Positions 18,777 to 29,222 of a stretch of DNA of 64,000 bases are shown here, one piece after another. Below the pieces are notes generated by a model. That model made no database searches. It saw only the letters and a list, made by a program, of their open reading frames with translations, and was not told where the DNA came from. The stretch is from Nocardiopsis eucommiae (GTDB lineage Bacteria > Actinomycetota > Actinomycetes > Streptosporangiales > Streptosporangiaceae): assembly GCA_018388625.1 (NCBI GenBank), contig CP074402.1, positions 3,410,001 through 3,474,000 on the forward strand, in the 5' to 3' direction. Position 1 is the first letter of the stretch. The number at the start of each line of letters is the position of its first letter. The translations under genes were made by a program, and so were the position numbers.

Positions 18777-21474
18777 TTGGCCGTCGAGAACTCGGCCCGT
18801 GACGTCAGCGGCGGAAACCTGATCCAGGTCCGGCAACTGGACACCCTGACCGTGACCGCTCCCGTCACACGGGAGGCCGTCGCCGCACCCGACCCACGGA
18901 ACACCCTGCCCGCGGACACCTCGTCCTTCACCGGTCGGGAACGGGAGCTCGACACCCTCCTGACCAGTCCCGACGGTGAGCCCAAGGGTGCTCTGACAGT
19001 TCGGTCGATCAGTGGGATGGCCGGGATCGGCAAGACCACCCTCGCCGTCCACGCGGCCCACCGGATCGCCGGGCGCTTTCCGGACGGGTGCCTGTTCCTG
19101 CGTCTGCACGGCCACAACGCGGACCGGCCGCCGACAGACCCGGGGGCCGCCCTCGCGTCTCTCCTCCTGGCCACCGGACTCGATTCCGGGAGGCTGCCCT
19201 CAGGGACCGAAGAGCGGGCGGCCCTCTGGCGGGACCGGACGTCCAACCGTCGCCTGCTGCTGCTCCTGGACGATGCCGCGAGCAGCGCGCAGATACGTCC
19301 ACTCCTCCCCGGAGGCAGCCGCGCCCTGGTCCTCGTGACGAGCCGTCGAAGACTCACCGGCCTAGTCAACGCGCGCCCCTGCCCCCTGGAGGCTCTCGAC
19401 CCCGCAGAGAGCGCCGACCTTTTCGTGCGGCTCAGCGGGCGCCCCGCCCCGGGCGTCCCGGACGGCGGCCTGCGGCGGCTGGTGGAACTGTGCGCCCGTC
19501 TCCCCTGGCCCTGGGCATTCTGGCCGGACAGCTCAAACACCATCCCAGCTGGACGCTGGAGGACCTCGTCACTGATCTCACCCAGACCAGGGACCGCCTG
19601 GACCTGCTTCGGTCGGAGGACCTCTCTGTGACCGCTTCGCTCGACCTGTCCCTGCGCACGCTCCCGCAACGGACGCGTGACTTCCTGGTGTCCTTGGCTC
19701 GCCACCCGGGGACGGAGTTCGACGCCCCGGCGGCCTGTGCCCTGACCGGCGTCGGTCTCCCGACGGCCCGGAGGCTTCTCGGTGACCTGTACGAACACCA
19801 CCTGCTGGCCGAGCCCACACGCGGCCGCTACCGGTTCCACGACCTCGTCCGTGAGTACCTGCGCGGACAGCGGTCGGGCGCCGCTCGGGAGGAGAGCGAC
19901 GACGGCGGAGTCGGACACCTCCTCGACCACTACCTTCACACGGCCCGCGCGGCCGACCGCCTCCTTCTCGGCGACCGGTCTCCCGTGGGCGTTCCGGAAG
20001 TGATCGCGGAACCACGGGTCATGGAGCCCGAATTCACGGACGCGGCCGAGGCACGCGCCTGGCTGGAGACCGAGTGGGAGAACCTGGCCGTCGCCGCCCG
20101 CCACGCCGAGCGAGAGGGGTTCCACGGTCACGCGATGGCGCTTCCCGCGGCACTGCTGGAGTACCTGCGCACCAGTGGTGACAACACCCTGTCGTTGGAG
20201 CTCCAGACAGTGGCCGTACGCGTGGCCACCGCGCACGGCGAACCGGCGAACCTCGCCTGCGCGCTGACCGACCTCGGACACGTCCAGACGCTGGTCGGCC
20301 AGATCAGCCGGGCGCGCGAGAACCTGGAGCCGGCCCTGGAGCTGATCGGCGTCGAGGGGCATCCTCAAGCCAGGGCCAACAGCCTCCTCCGGCTGGGAAT
20401 CGTCCTGCGGCTGGTCGGGGACTACGGAGGAGCCCGACCACTCCTCGTCGAGGCACTGGAGCTGCGTGAGCGTTCCAGGGAACCCCGGGGATCGCCCAGG
20501 TACTCAACCAGCTCGGGGTACTCCGCACCCGGGAGAGTGACTACCGAGACGCTGTCGAACTCCAGACGCGTGCCCTCGAGCTCTTCCGTTCCGCCGGCGA
20601 CCCGCTCGGGACCGCACTGTCCCTCAATCACAGGGGTTTCGCTCGTTGGGTCAACACCGACTACGCGGCCAGCCTCGCCGACTTCTCCGAGGCCCTTGAG
20701 ATCCACGAGGCCAACGGCAACCGCGCCGGAGCGGCGAAGTCCCTCCTCGGGGCCTCCGTGGTGGCGTCACGGACCAGGGATATGCCCTATGCGGTCGACC
20801 ATCTGAGCCGCGCCCTGGCTGAGTACCGGGCGTTGGGCGATCGCTTCGGCCAAGCGAACACGCTCAACCATCGCGGCCACGTCCGGGGCGACATCGGCGC
20901 CTTCTCAGCCGGGAAGGCTGATCTGAGGTTGGCGCGGCGGCTGTTCCGGCAGTTGGGCTCCCAGCCGGGAGAGGCCAGCGTCCTGTCCAATCTCGGAGCG
21001 CTCCATGGGAAATCCGGAGAGCACGGATCAGCCGTCGATATCGTTCGGCACGGCTTCACGGTGCCTTCGGCTCAGCGCAGCCCGTTCTGGGAGGCGTTCG
21101 CACGGTGCACGCTCGGCGGTGCGCTCACCGCACTGGGACGGCTGGAGGAGGCCGAGAGGAACCTGGATCGGGCACTGGAGCTGTTCCAGCAGATCGGCAC
21201 CGCCCACGGGCTGGCTCAGGCGCTGCACCTTATCGGGGTCCTATGCCTGGCTCAGGGGAATCCGGCTGACGCACGCTCCCGCTTCGAGGAGGCCCTCGGG
21301 ATCACCCGCACGGAGGTTCTCCCTCTGGAGGAAGGGCTGGCCCTCGAGGGGATCGGGTTGTGCCTGCTTGAGGAATCCCGCCCCGACGAGGCCCACGACC
21401 AGCTCCTCCAGGCACACCGAATTCTCAGCGGGCTCCGGGCCCACCAGGCGCACAGGATCGCCTCGGTGCTGTGA
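18777..21474 (+). CDS. NB-ARC/TPR STAND protein (AfsR-like without SARP domain), frame broken twice
   Basis: About 899 aa. The N-terminus ENSARDVSGGNLIQVRQLDT resembles the short leader motif of actinobacterial STAND proteins. Then come SSFTGRERELDTLL, P-loop SGMAGIGKTTLAVHAAHR (residues 79-96), LLLLLDDAASSAQI, LVTSRRR and a winged-helix region (RYRFHDLVREYLRG). The C-terminal half is TPRs (LTALGRLEEAERNLDRALEL and others). Gaps are inferred at C run 19502-19505 (restoring LPLALGILAGQLKHHP) and near 20488-20495 (restoring PGIAQVLNQLGVL). The TTG start is preceded by GGAAGGGA. It starts 42 bases after fxsT, so it is probably in the same operon. Ligand and output are unknown. Confidence 0.8.
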
Positions 21475-21479
21475 TCCGG

Positions 21480-22785
21480 TCAGCCGTGGCGGGCGTGCCA
21501 GCGTTCCCAGTGGGTGCGGGCGGCGGCGTCGGCCGCCTCCTCCGCCGGGGCGGGGACCGGTTCGGCCAGCCACGCCCGCAGGGTGCGGTCGGTGGCGGCC
21601 AGGAACCGTTTGCCCTCGGTGGTGAGCCTGCCCGAGTCGGCCAGCGCACCGGCGGCGTCCGCCGTGGAGCGCCGCCAGTGCGCGAAGTCGGCGTGGGCCC
21701 GGGCGGACTCCCGTCCCGTGACGGCGTGCCGGTGCCTGCGCCAGAACCCGGCCACCCCCAGGTGGGCGTAGACCCCTGGAACAGCCCCGAGGCGGGGCGC
21801 GGGTCGGGTCGCCAGGGCGCGTAGTAGCGGCTGCCGTCCTCGGGCAGGGTGAGGTCCACCAGGTCGAGCAGCGCGGAGAGTTTGGCGTGCTGCACCTCGT
21901 GGGCGAAGGTGAGGGCCAGCAGGGTCGCTCCCGGCGGGGTGGACAGCCCCAGGTTGCCGTAGGCGTGTCGGGCGGTGGCGCTGGTGTGGGCACGCCCGCC
22001 CGGCGAGGTGATGGGGGTCAGGGTGAGCACGGTGCCGGCGGTCTCGGCGGCCACCGTCCAGTGGTCGTCCACCAGCAGCCGCCAGGCCCCTCCAGGGTGC
22101 TCCGCCAGTGGGCGAGTTCGGCGGCTCCGATCCGGTGGGCGACGAGGTCGGCCCCGGGCATGCGGTCGGGGTCCAGGTCGTCCAGGAGCAGCGTGAGGCG
22201 TCGGCCCCGGTGTTCGGCCGCCAGTCGGCGCAGGGCGTGCCAGCCGGGCGCGTCCTCGTGGGGATCCTCGGGAACGGCCACCTCCGGACCGTGTCCGGTA
22301 CTCAGGGTGGCCCGGCCTCCGGTGGTCTCGAACAGGGCCCGTCCGCCTCTGGTGTGGAGGACGGCCCGGCCCAGTGACGGCAGCGGGGCGGTGGGGCCGT
22401 CCAGGGGCACTTCCAGGCGCGCGTCCATCCGGCCGCGCAGGGCGGCGACGGCCGCGACCGCCGCCAGTCCGGTCACCCGGGGCCGTTCGGGTCGGTGTCC
22501 GGCCAGGGCCAACGCGGTCCGCCGGGCCCACACCCCCACGGTGGGGTGGCGCAGGACCGTCGCGACCTGCTCGGGTGCCTGTTCCTGGGCTCGGGCCAGC
22601 AGTTCGTAGGCGTTCCGGGCGCGGTCGGCGTCGGGGTGCCGCGCGGCCCGCGCCGCGTCCACGACGCGGCGCAACAGCAGGAGGTGCTTGCCGAACTGGG
22701 CGGCGCGCAGGTGGGCGGTGGCCCCGTCCCCGCCGCCGCCACGGGCGAGGGCCTCGAACACCGGTTCCGGAACCGGATCTGACAT
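21480..22785 (-). CDS. HEXXH motif-containing putative peptide-modification protein, frame broken twice
   Basis: About 435 aa. An N-terminal helical domain (AAQFGKHLLLLRRVVDAARA) is followed by the metal site LTFAHEVQHAKLSALLDLVD near residue 296 and a C-terminal helical segment ending ARTHWERWHARHG. It matches the HEXXH proteins found beside, or fused to, FxsB radical SAM enzymes; they are presumed zinc proteins acting on the precursor, possibly as a peptidase. Gaps are inferred at C runs 22087-22090 (restoring EGAWRLLVDDHW) and 21773-21776 (restoring FQGVYAHLGVAGFWRRH). Its ATG follows the fxsB stop directly (TGAATG), so the two are coupled. Confidence 0.85.
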
Positions 22786-24002
22786 TCAGACCCCTTTCCT
22801 GATGCGGGCCACGTCCGCGGCCACGGTCTGGTGGATGTGGGTGATCAGGTGGAACAGGTCCGCGCAGTACACGGACGGGTTGAGGAAGCCGCTGCCCCGC
22901 GGTAGCGGTGCGGGTAGAGGCCGCCGCCGCAGACCCGGGACAGGGGGCAGTCGGCGCACGTGGGGCTGAGCGCGCGGGCCCCGATCTGGCGGGCGGCCAC
23001 GGCGGGCAGGTAGAGGGCGTCGTCGAAGGTGTGGGTGAAGGTGTGCAGGGGTGTGCTCGCGGCCCCCTCGAAGGCGGACTTGAGGCTGTCGACCTGTTCG
23101 ACGCTGCCGTCGGTCTCCACCACCACGAGCGCGGCGGGCGAGAGTCCCACGCTCTCCGTGCGCGAGGGGCTGCCCAGGACGAGTCGGATGATCTCGTTGA
23201 ACATGCGGATGTTGGTCTCGCGCTCGGTCGAGTGGTACCAGCGGTCGAACACGGACACGAGCCAGGCGCCGTAGCGCGGTTCGGTGGGCGACCACCCGGG
23301 CGGAGGTTCGTCCCAGTTGCCGTGCGGTAGGAGGAAGTCGACGCCGGGCGGGTCGTACTCCAGCAGGTGCTCGAAGGTCGTGACCGGGTCCGACTCCAGG
23401 TCGATGGTGGTGAGCAGGCCCGCCAGCAGGCGGCCGTCGCGGTCGTTGAGCCGTTGGATGCCCGCGCGCACCTCGGCGTGGGTGCCCCGCCCGTTGGCGC
23501 GGGTGCGGTGGCGGTCGTGGTCGGCCTCGGCTCCGTCGATGCTCACCCCCACGCGGATGCCGAGCTCCTCGAACAGATCGAGGAAGTGGGAGTCGATCAG
23601 CACGCCGTTGGTCTGCATGCGCAGCGCCACGTGGACGTCGGGTTCACAGGCCTTGCGCAGGGACTGGACGGTGTGCCTCAGGTGGTCGAGGCCGACCAGG
23701 AGCGGTTCACCGCCGTGGAGGACGACGTCCACCCGCTCGCGTCCGTGGGCACGGGCGTGCTCCGCGATGCGTTCGGCGACGCGGTCCACGGTGGGCCGGG
23801 CCATGCGGCGGGGCTGCGACCGCCAGCTCTGGTCGGCCATCTCGTACATGTAGCAGTAGTCGCAGGCCAGATTGCAGCGGCTGTGGATCTTGAGGATGAA
23901 CTCACGAAAGGGCGTGGGCCGCCACCCCTGACCGAGGAGCGCGTCGACGTCCATGCCATCGGGCCATTCGGGGCGTCTTTCCGGGTCGGTACTCCGTGCC
24001 AC
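22786..24002 (-). CDS. fxsB: FxsB: radical SAM/SPASM cyclophane-forming maturase, frame broken once
   Basis: About 405 aa. The radical SAM motif is CNLACDYCYMY with Cys43, Cys47 and Cys50 for the 4Fe-4S/SAM cluster; HGGEPLL is the glycine-rich SAM-binding stretch. A SPASM region lies at the end (CADCPLSRVCGGGLYPHRYR, then GFLNPSVYCADLF). This is the FxsB family, whose members crosslink an aromatic residue to a residue two positions later in FxSxx precursors. One base added to the C run at 22893-22896 (minus-strand G run) joins HRYRG to GSGFLNPS. The GTG at 24002 has GGAGG 8 bases upstream. Confidence 0.92.
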
Positions 24003-24511
24003 GCGGGCGACCTCCTGGGATGACGGAAAGTGCGTAACCCAGTTGGATTATCGCATTTGTCGTTCTGTGTACTCCCCGTGGGTATCCACGCGCCTCGTGC
24101 CTGGACAGTCCACTCCCACCCCGCGGTGCGGGTGCCCTGGCCCGGACCTCCCTCGCCCGACACCGGCCCCCTCCCGCCGCCTCCGGCGATTCTTCCCGAC
24201 CCACGGACCCCAAACACCGCACGCCTTGAGAAAATGACCGATTCCGGCCAGCGAAACGGCGATTAGTTATTACCGACAGAGAGCACGACCAATCCCACCG
24301 ATACACCCACCCGTTATGATTCCGTCGCTTTTACCCACCCTTTCTCCCCCGCTTCACCGCTCCCCCAGCAACACCAGGGAAAAACGCGTCCATTACCGCG
24401 TCCGAACACGGCCGGGAAGGGTCTGGTTTTCGACGTTTTCCCATGCGAGGGCACCTGCCGGGGTTACCCTGATGCGGTTCGGCCATCCGCATAACGTTCG
24501 GTGACCATGAC
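24003..24511. promoter_or_regulatory. Divergent intergenic region with fxsB promoter
   Basis: About 510 bases without a convincing gene. GATAAT on the minus strand (rc 24047-24052) is a good -10 for fxsB and would give a leader of about 40 bases. I searched this stretch for a second precursor ending in F-x-S-x-x and found none on either strand. The region is relatively A/T-rich. No ribosome site precedes the next gene at 24512. Confidence 0.45.
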
Positions 24512-25810
24512 ATGACCGAGAGACTCCTGCCCGCCATCTCCGCCTGCCTCGACTGGGCCAGCGAAGCCGATCCCCCACCCGCGCTGGAGGAGCGGGACCT
24601 GGCCCTCCTCCTCAGCGTCCACCGCGACACCGGGGCGCACGAACCCGGCGACTGGACCGTGGACGACGTCCACGACGTCGCCGCACACCTGCGGGACCGG
24701 GACACCCTGCCGGACAGCCTCCGGGACAGCTGGCTGGCCTGGTGCGACCACCTCGTCTCCTCCGGAGGGCTGCGGTCGGCGGAGAGTCCGCGCCGTCTGC
24801 GCGCCGCGATCGAGCGCATCGGTCTGACTCCGGGTTCCGCACGACCTCCCGGCCACGATCCCGTGGACGACGCCGCCTCTCCGCTGCTGGCTCGGCTGGG
24901 GTTCCTGGAGGGCACCGAACCCGCACCGGTGCTGCCCTACGTCCCGGAGTCCCGGGCCGAGCTCGACGCCCGGGCCCTGGCCTGTCCGCCCCTGCACCGA
25001 GCGGCCCGGCTGTCCGCGTGGGTGGCTCCGAGGCGTCTGCTGCGCCCCGGAACGGACCACGACGAACTCGGCGCGGAGGAGACCGCCCAGGCCGCGCGCG
25101 ACCTGGACCGCACTCCGGCCGAGGTGCGGTTCCTGTTCTCGGTGGCGCGCTCGGCGGCGCTGGTGCGCACCACCTACCTGCACGTCCTGCCCGGCCCCGC
25201 GGCGACCGCCTGGGCCGAGGACCGGCCCGGCGCGGCCGCCGACGCGTGGGCGGACGCGCTGACCACCATGGTCGCGCTCCCCGGTGCCGCCCCGTTCCTG
25301 CTCCTGGCCGAACTGTTCCTGTCCGGGCGTGCGCACACCCCCGCCGAGCTGGTCGGGGCCTGCGGCCCCGGCGCCCTGCCCGGCTCCGAGGAGCCCGAAC
25401 AGCACGTCCTGCGGGCGCTCGAAGCGCTGGCCGACCTCGGCGCCGTGGAGGGTGTCGGAACGGGGCGCTACCGGAGCACCGGCCTGGGCGACCACTGCGC
25501 CGCCCGGCACCTGCGCGACTCCGGTGTCCGGGTCCCGGTCGTGCCGCCGCTGGACGGACTGGACGCGAAGGGACTCCTGGACCTGCTGGATCGGGTCCGA
25601 CCGGTCGATGTGGAGGTGCTGCTGGACCGCTGGCTCGCGGACCGGCCGCCGAAGGAGGCCGCGCGTGACCTGGTGGACGCCGGTCTGCCCACGGTCGACG
25701 ACGACCCTGAGGCCTTCGTCCTCGCCGTGGCCGCCGACCCCTCCGCCGAGAGCGTGCTGGCCCGCGTCGGGGCGTGCCCCCTGCGGAACACCGCCGTCCG
25801 GGCTCGGTAG
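24512..25810 (+). CDS. Uncharacterised protein, paralog family member A1
   Basis: Protein of 432 aa, intact frame, no membrane segments. I do not recognise a named domain. It aligns by eye along much of its length with the gene at 26485: SCLDWA/ACLDWA, the segment DxGxxxPGDW, WLAWCDHLVSSGGL/WLTWCDHLVDQNLL, a helical region with TPAEVRFLFSVARSAALVRTTYLHV, and a winged-helix-like end (ALADLGAVEG, RSTGLGDHCAARHL). It is shorter at the C-terminus than A2. No ribosome site is seen before the ATG, so a leaderless start is possible. Confidence 0.6.
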   Translation: MTERLLPAISACLDWASEADPPPALEERDLALLLSVHRDTGAHEPGDWTVDDVHDVAAHLRDRDTLPDSLRDSWLAWCDHLVSSGGLRSAESPRRLRAAIERIGLTPGSARPPGHDPVDDAASPLLARLGFLEGTEPAPVLPYVPESRAELDARALACPPLHRAARLSAWVAPRRLLRPGTDHDELGAEETAQAARDLDRTPAEVRFLFSVARSAALVRTTYLHVLPGPAATAWAEDRPGAAADAWADALTTMVALPGAAPFLLLAELFLSGRAHTPAELVGACGPGALPGSEEPEQHVLRALEALADLGAVEGVGTGRYRSTGLGDHCAARHLRDSGVRVPVVPPLDGLDAKGLLDLLDRVRPVDVEVLLDRWLADRPPKEAARDLVDAGLPTVDDDPEAFVLAVAADPSAESVLARVGACPLRNTAVRAR

Positions 25811-25818
25811 GAACCGCG

Positions 25819-26304
25819 TCAGCCCTCGACGACCAGCTCGTAGGCGAGGAGGTCGACCCCGGGGACGGGGGTCCAGTCGCGTTCGGGCAGGCGGACGAAG
25901 CCCTGGGACTCGTACAGGCGCTGAGCCCCGGTCATCACCGTCCGGGTGCAGAGCACCAGACGGGCCACCCCCTCCGCGCGCGCCCGGTCCACGAGCGCGC
26001 GCACGAGGGCGGCCCCGACCCCGGACCGCCGGGCGGAGGGATCCACCGCGAGGGCGCGGACCTCGGCCTCGTCGGGGCCCCGGGCGACCTCACAGCGCGG
26101 CCCCCAGGGAACGAACACGACCGTGCCCACCACACGGCCCTCCGTCTCGGCCACCAGGACCTCGTCCCCGTCCTCCCACCCGAGCCCCCGCAGGGTGTGG
26201 GCGTACACGGGACTCGCGTCCAGGAGCCCCTGGTGCTCGTAGGCCAGGACACGGAGGGCGCCGACGGTCTCCCGTTCGGAGGGCGGCGCGGTACGGATCA
26301 GCAT
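25819..26304 (-). CDS. GNAT family N-acetyltransferase
   Basis: Protein of 161 aa with the GNAT fold: N-terminal MLIRTAPPSERETVGALRVL, EGRVVGTVVFVPWG, then acetyl-CoA-binding motif A VRALAVDPSARRSGVGAALV (pattern RxxGxG/A) and motif B LYESQGFVRLPE. Acceptor substrate unknown. The ATG at 26304 lacks a clear ribosome site; an in-frame TTG four codons upstream is an alternative start. It is convergent with the A1 gene, separated by 8 bases, and divergent from A2. Confidence 0.85.
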   Translation of the reverse strand: MLIRTAPPSERETVGALRVLAYEHQGLLDASPVYAHTLRGLGWEDGDEVLVAETEGRVVGTVVFVPWGPRCEVARGPDEAEVRALAVDPSARRSGVGAALVRALVDRARAEGVARLVLCTRTVMTGAQRLYESQGFVRLPERDWTPVPGVDLLAYELVVEG

Positions 26305-26484
26305 GAGCGCATTCAACCAACCCGGCGCGCACGTTCTCCACGGGTCCCCCGAACGTTCGTCCGCGGTTGTCCACAGGCCCTCAGCAGAGGAACCCGCGTT
26401 CTCCGATGATGGATGCGTGGCGGCGTCACCTCCCGGTGGTGCGGGGCGCGGCCACTCAGCCCCCGGGAGAGAAGCGAGGACGCC

Positions 26485-28058
26485 ATGACCGTTTTGCCCA
26501 CCGTCGACGACGCCGTCCGTTCCTGCCTCGACTGGGCCGACGGGGCCCGTCGTGTCGACCCACGATTCCTCACCCGCCTCCTCACCGTCCACGGCCACGT
26601 CCGATCCGACCCGGGCGACTGGGACCGCGACGACGTGACCCGGGTCATGCTCACCCTGTCCGCGGGAGGCCCTCTGCCGGAGGACTTCCGCGCCACCTGG
26701 CTGACCTGGTGCGACCACCTCGTGGACCAGAACCTGCTGGGACCGGAGGAGAGCCCCCGCGCCCTGCGCGCGGCGGTGGAGGCCGTCCAGCCCCTCCCCA
26801 CGACCAGGCCCCCTGGTCGGTCACCGAGGACGGCGCACCGTGGTGGGGGCGGCTCTGGGAACCGGAGGACCTCCCCGGGTGCACCTCCCCGGCCGGGCTC
26901 GCCGCTTCCGCCGCTCGGGCCTGCCCCGACCTGGAGCGGGCCCTGCGCCTGGCCGCGTGGGCGGACGGGGGCCTGCCCCTCAGCGCCGCCGTCGAGGAGG
27001 AGGCGCTCACCGAGCACACCGTGGCCGAGGCCTCGGCGCACCTGGGGGTGGCCCGGGAGGAGGTGGCCAGGCTGTTCGGGGTCGCGCTGCGCGCCGGGTT
27101 CCTGCGGGCCACCTACACCGAGGTCCGTCCCGTCGGCGACGCCCGGGACTGGGAGGACGACACCCGCGTCGCCCTCGCCTGGGTCCGGGCGCTGCCCGCG
27201 ATGCTGGCGGAGCACGGCACGCTCGGTTCCCGGGTTCTCGGAGAACTGTTCACCTCCGGAGGGGTGTGGACCGTCCCCGACCTGGTGGCGGCACTCGCAC
27301 CGTGGCCGACCCCGGTTCCCTCCGTCCCGGCCCCGCGGGAACCGGGCCCGTGCCGGTCGGCGGCACCGCAGACCGCCGAGGAACGGGTCGCGGCCGTGGT
27401 GCGCTCGCTGGTCCGGGTCGGGGCGGTCGAGGCTCGGGCCGACGACGGACTTCGGATCAGCCCGCTGGGTGACCAGGCCATGGCGCATCGGTGGCGCCGC
27501 TGGGGGATCGCCCTGCCCGGATATCCGCCGACCTCGCACATGGACGCACGAGAGCTGCTGCTCCAGCTCTGGGAGGGCCGACCGGTGGACATCGAGGTCC
27601 TGGGGCGCGACTGGCTGGCCGAACGCGGGCCACGCGACGGTGCCCGAGAGCTCCTGGAGGTCTGCGCCGAACTCGGCTCCTGGCGCCAGCGGCTGGACGT
27701 CTTCCGGCTCCTCGCCGGGAGGGAGGAGGAGCTCCATGGGGTGTTCGAGGACTACCGCGACCACCCCGTGCTGGGCGGGTGGGTCGCGCACGCCAGCGAC
27801 GAGCCCGGCCGGGTGCGGTTGGAACAGCTGGTGGTGGTCCTGCTCGACACCTACGCGCTGCGGGTGGAGCTGGGCGCTCCGCTGCCCTTCGACGCCCCGG
27901 TCTGGCGTGACCCGGAGACGGTCACGCGGCTCATGTGGCGCTCGGGCCATCCGGCGACCGACGGCGTGCTGACCGCGATCGCTCTGGGGGCCCTGGGCCC
28001 GGAGGCCGCGAGGGCCGCCCGCCGCGCCCGGTTCGGTACGGTCGGTGTGGGCCCCTGA
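26485..28058 (+). CDS. Uncharacterised protein, paralog family member A2, frame broken once
   Basis: About 524 aa after repair. The N-terminal part resembles A1 closely (RSCLDWADGARRVDPRFLTR, WLTWCDHLVDQNLLGPEESP). The centre has a helix-turn-helix-like stretch (TVAEASAHLGVAREEVARLF) and a second one (LFTSGGVWTVPDLVAALAP). The C-terminal part resembles the B proteins at 29223 and 34570 (ISPLGDQAMAHRW, then DARELLLQLWEGRPVDIEVL). Adding one base to the C run at 26796-26799 joins AVQPLP to HDQAPWSVTEDG. The ATG has GCGAGGA about 4 bases upstream. No function can be assigned. Confidence 0.6.
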
Positions 28059-28257
28059 CCAGTGCCCGCGCCTCGGATCCCCCTCACGTCCCGCCCCGCC
28101 ACCCCGCCGCGCGAGGCCGGTGACGCCCCACCGCCCGCCGCGCGAGGTGACGGTCCGGTGCCGCTGGCGGCGCCCTGGGGAGGGTGGGGCGGGTGGGGGC
28201 CGCCGTGTCCCGGAACGGTAGCCTCGGGACGCCGTGCCACCGTCGAAGGGTCACCAC

Positions 28258-28995
28258 ATGAGTCGCAACGTGCTGGTCACCGGCGCCGCCAGGGGGATCG
28301 GAAGGGCGGTGGCGACCGCCTTCGCGGAGGGCGGTGACCGTGTCGCCGTGCACTACGGTTCGCGTCGCGAGGAGGCCGAGGCCACCGTGGCGGGGTTGCC
28401 CGGGGAGGGGCACGTGCTGGTCGGGGCCGACCTGCGCGACCCCGGGGCCGCGGCGGCGGTGGTCGAGGAGGCGGTCGAGCTCCTGGGCGGCGTGGACGTG
28501 CTGGTCAACAACGCCGCCGTCAACCTGCCGCATCCGGTCGCCGACACCTCCTACGAGGAGTGGCGGCGGGTCTGGCGCGCGACCGTGGACGTCAACGTGT
28601 TCGGGGCCGCCGACCTCTCCTACCTGGTCGCGCGGCACATGATCGACCGGGGCCGCGGCGGGCACATCGTCAACGTCGGTTCGCGGGGCGCCTTCAAGGG
28701 CGAACCGGACCACGCGGCGTACGGGGCCAGCAAGGCCGCGCTGCACGCGCTCGGTCAGTCGCTGGCGGTGGCCCTGGCACCGCACGGCATCACGGTGGCC
28801 TCGGTGGCGCCCGGGTTCGTGGAGACGGAGCGGGTGTCCGCACGGCTCACGGACGGGGTCCGGGCGCAGAGCCCGTTCGGTCGGGTGGCCGCGCCGGAGG
28901 AGATCGCGTCGGCCGTGCGCTACCTCGCCTCGCCTGAGGCGGTCTGGTCCTCGGGGGCGGTCCTGGACGTCAACGGCGCCTCGCACCTGCGTTGA
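28258..28995 (+). CDS. Short-chain dehydrogenase/reductase (FabG-like)
   Basis: Protein of 245 aa. The Rossmann motif VTGAARGIGRAV at the N-terminus, DVLVNNAAVN (NNAG-type), the serine in IVNVGSRGAF, the catalytic YGASKAALHAL and C-terminal GAVLDVNGASHLR define a classical SDR. The Arg pattern HYGSRREEAE after beta-2 suggests NADP(H). The substrate is unknown. The ATG has GAAGGG 7 bases upstream. The 200 bases before it contain no other gene. Confidence 0.9.
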   Translation: MSRNVLVTGAARGIGRAVATAFAEGGDRVAVHYGSRREEAEATVAGLPGEGHVLVGADLRDPGAAAAVVEEAVELLGGVDVLVNNAAVNLPHPVADTSYEEWRRVWRATVDVNVFGAADLSYLVARHMIDRGRGGHIVNVGSRGAFKGEPDHAAYGASKAALHALGQSLAVALAPHGITVASVAPGFVETERVSARLTDGVRAQSPFGRVAAPEEIASAVRYLASPEAVWSSGAVLDVNGASHLR

Positions 28996-29222
28996 ACCAC
29001 GAATCCACACTACGGTTTCCGGAATTCCAGCGCCTGTACTCTCGGACAGGTCGTTAACGGAACCAGAAGCTGGGTTTTTCTGCCGAAATTTCCGTTATGC
29101 CCTGCGCCCGGCCACCCCGATCGGCCGCGTTCTCCCCACGATGTCCTCGAAAGCGCTCCACCGCCCCCGGTCCCGCTGTAAAAGTGAGAGAAACTCAGAG
29201 CGAGGAGAAGTCGGGGGCACAG

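Noticed and set aside
24003..24511. Possible second FxSxx precursor just upstream of fxsB
   Set aside because: The usual place for such a peptide was checked on both strands; no short frame with a ribosome site and an F-x-S-x-x end is present.
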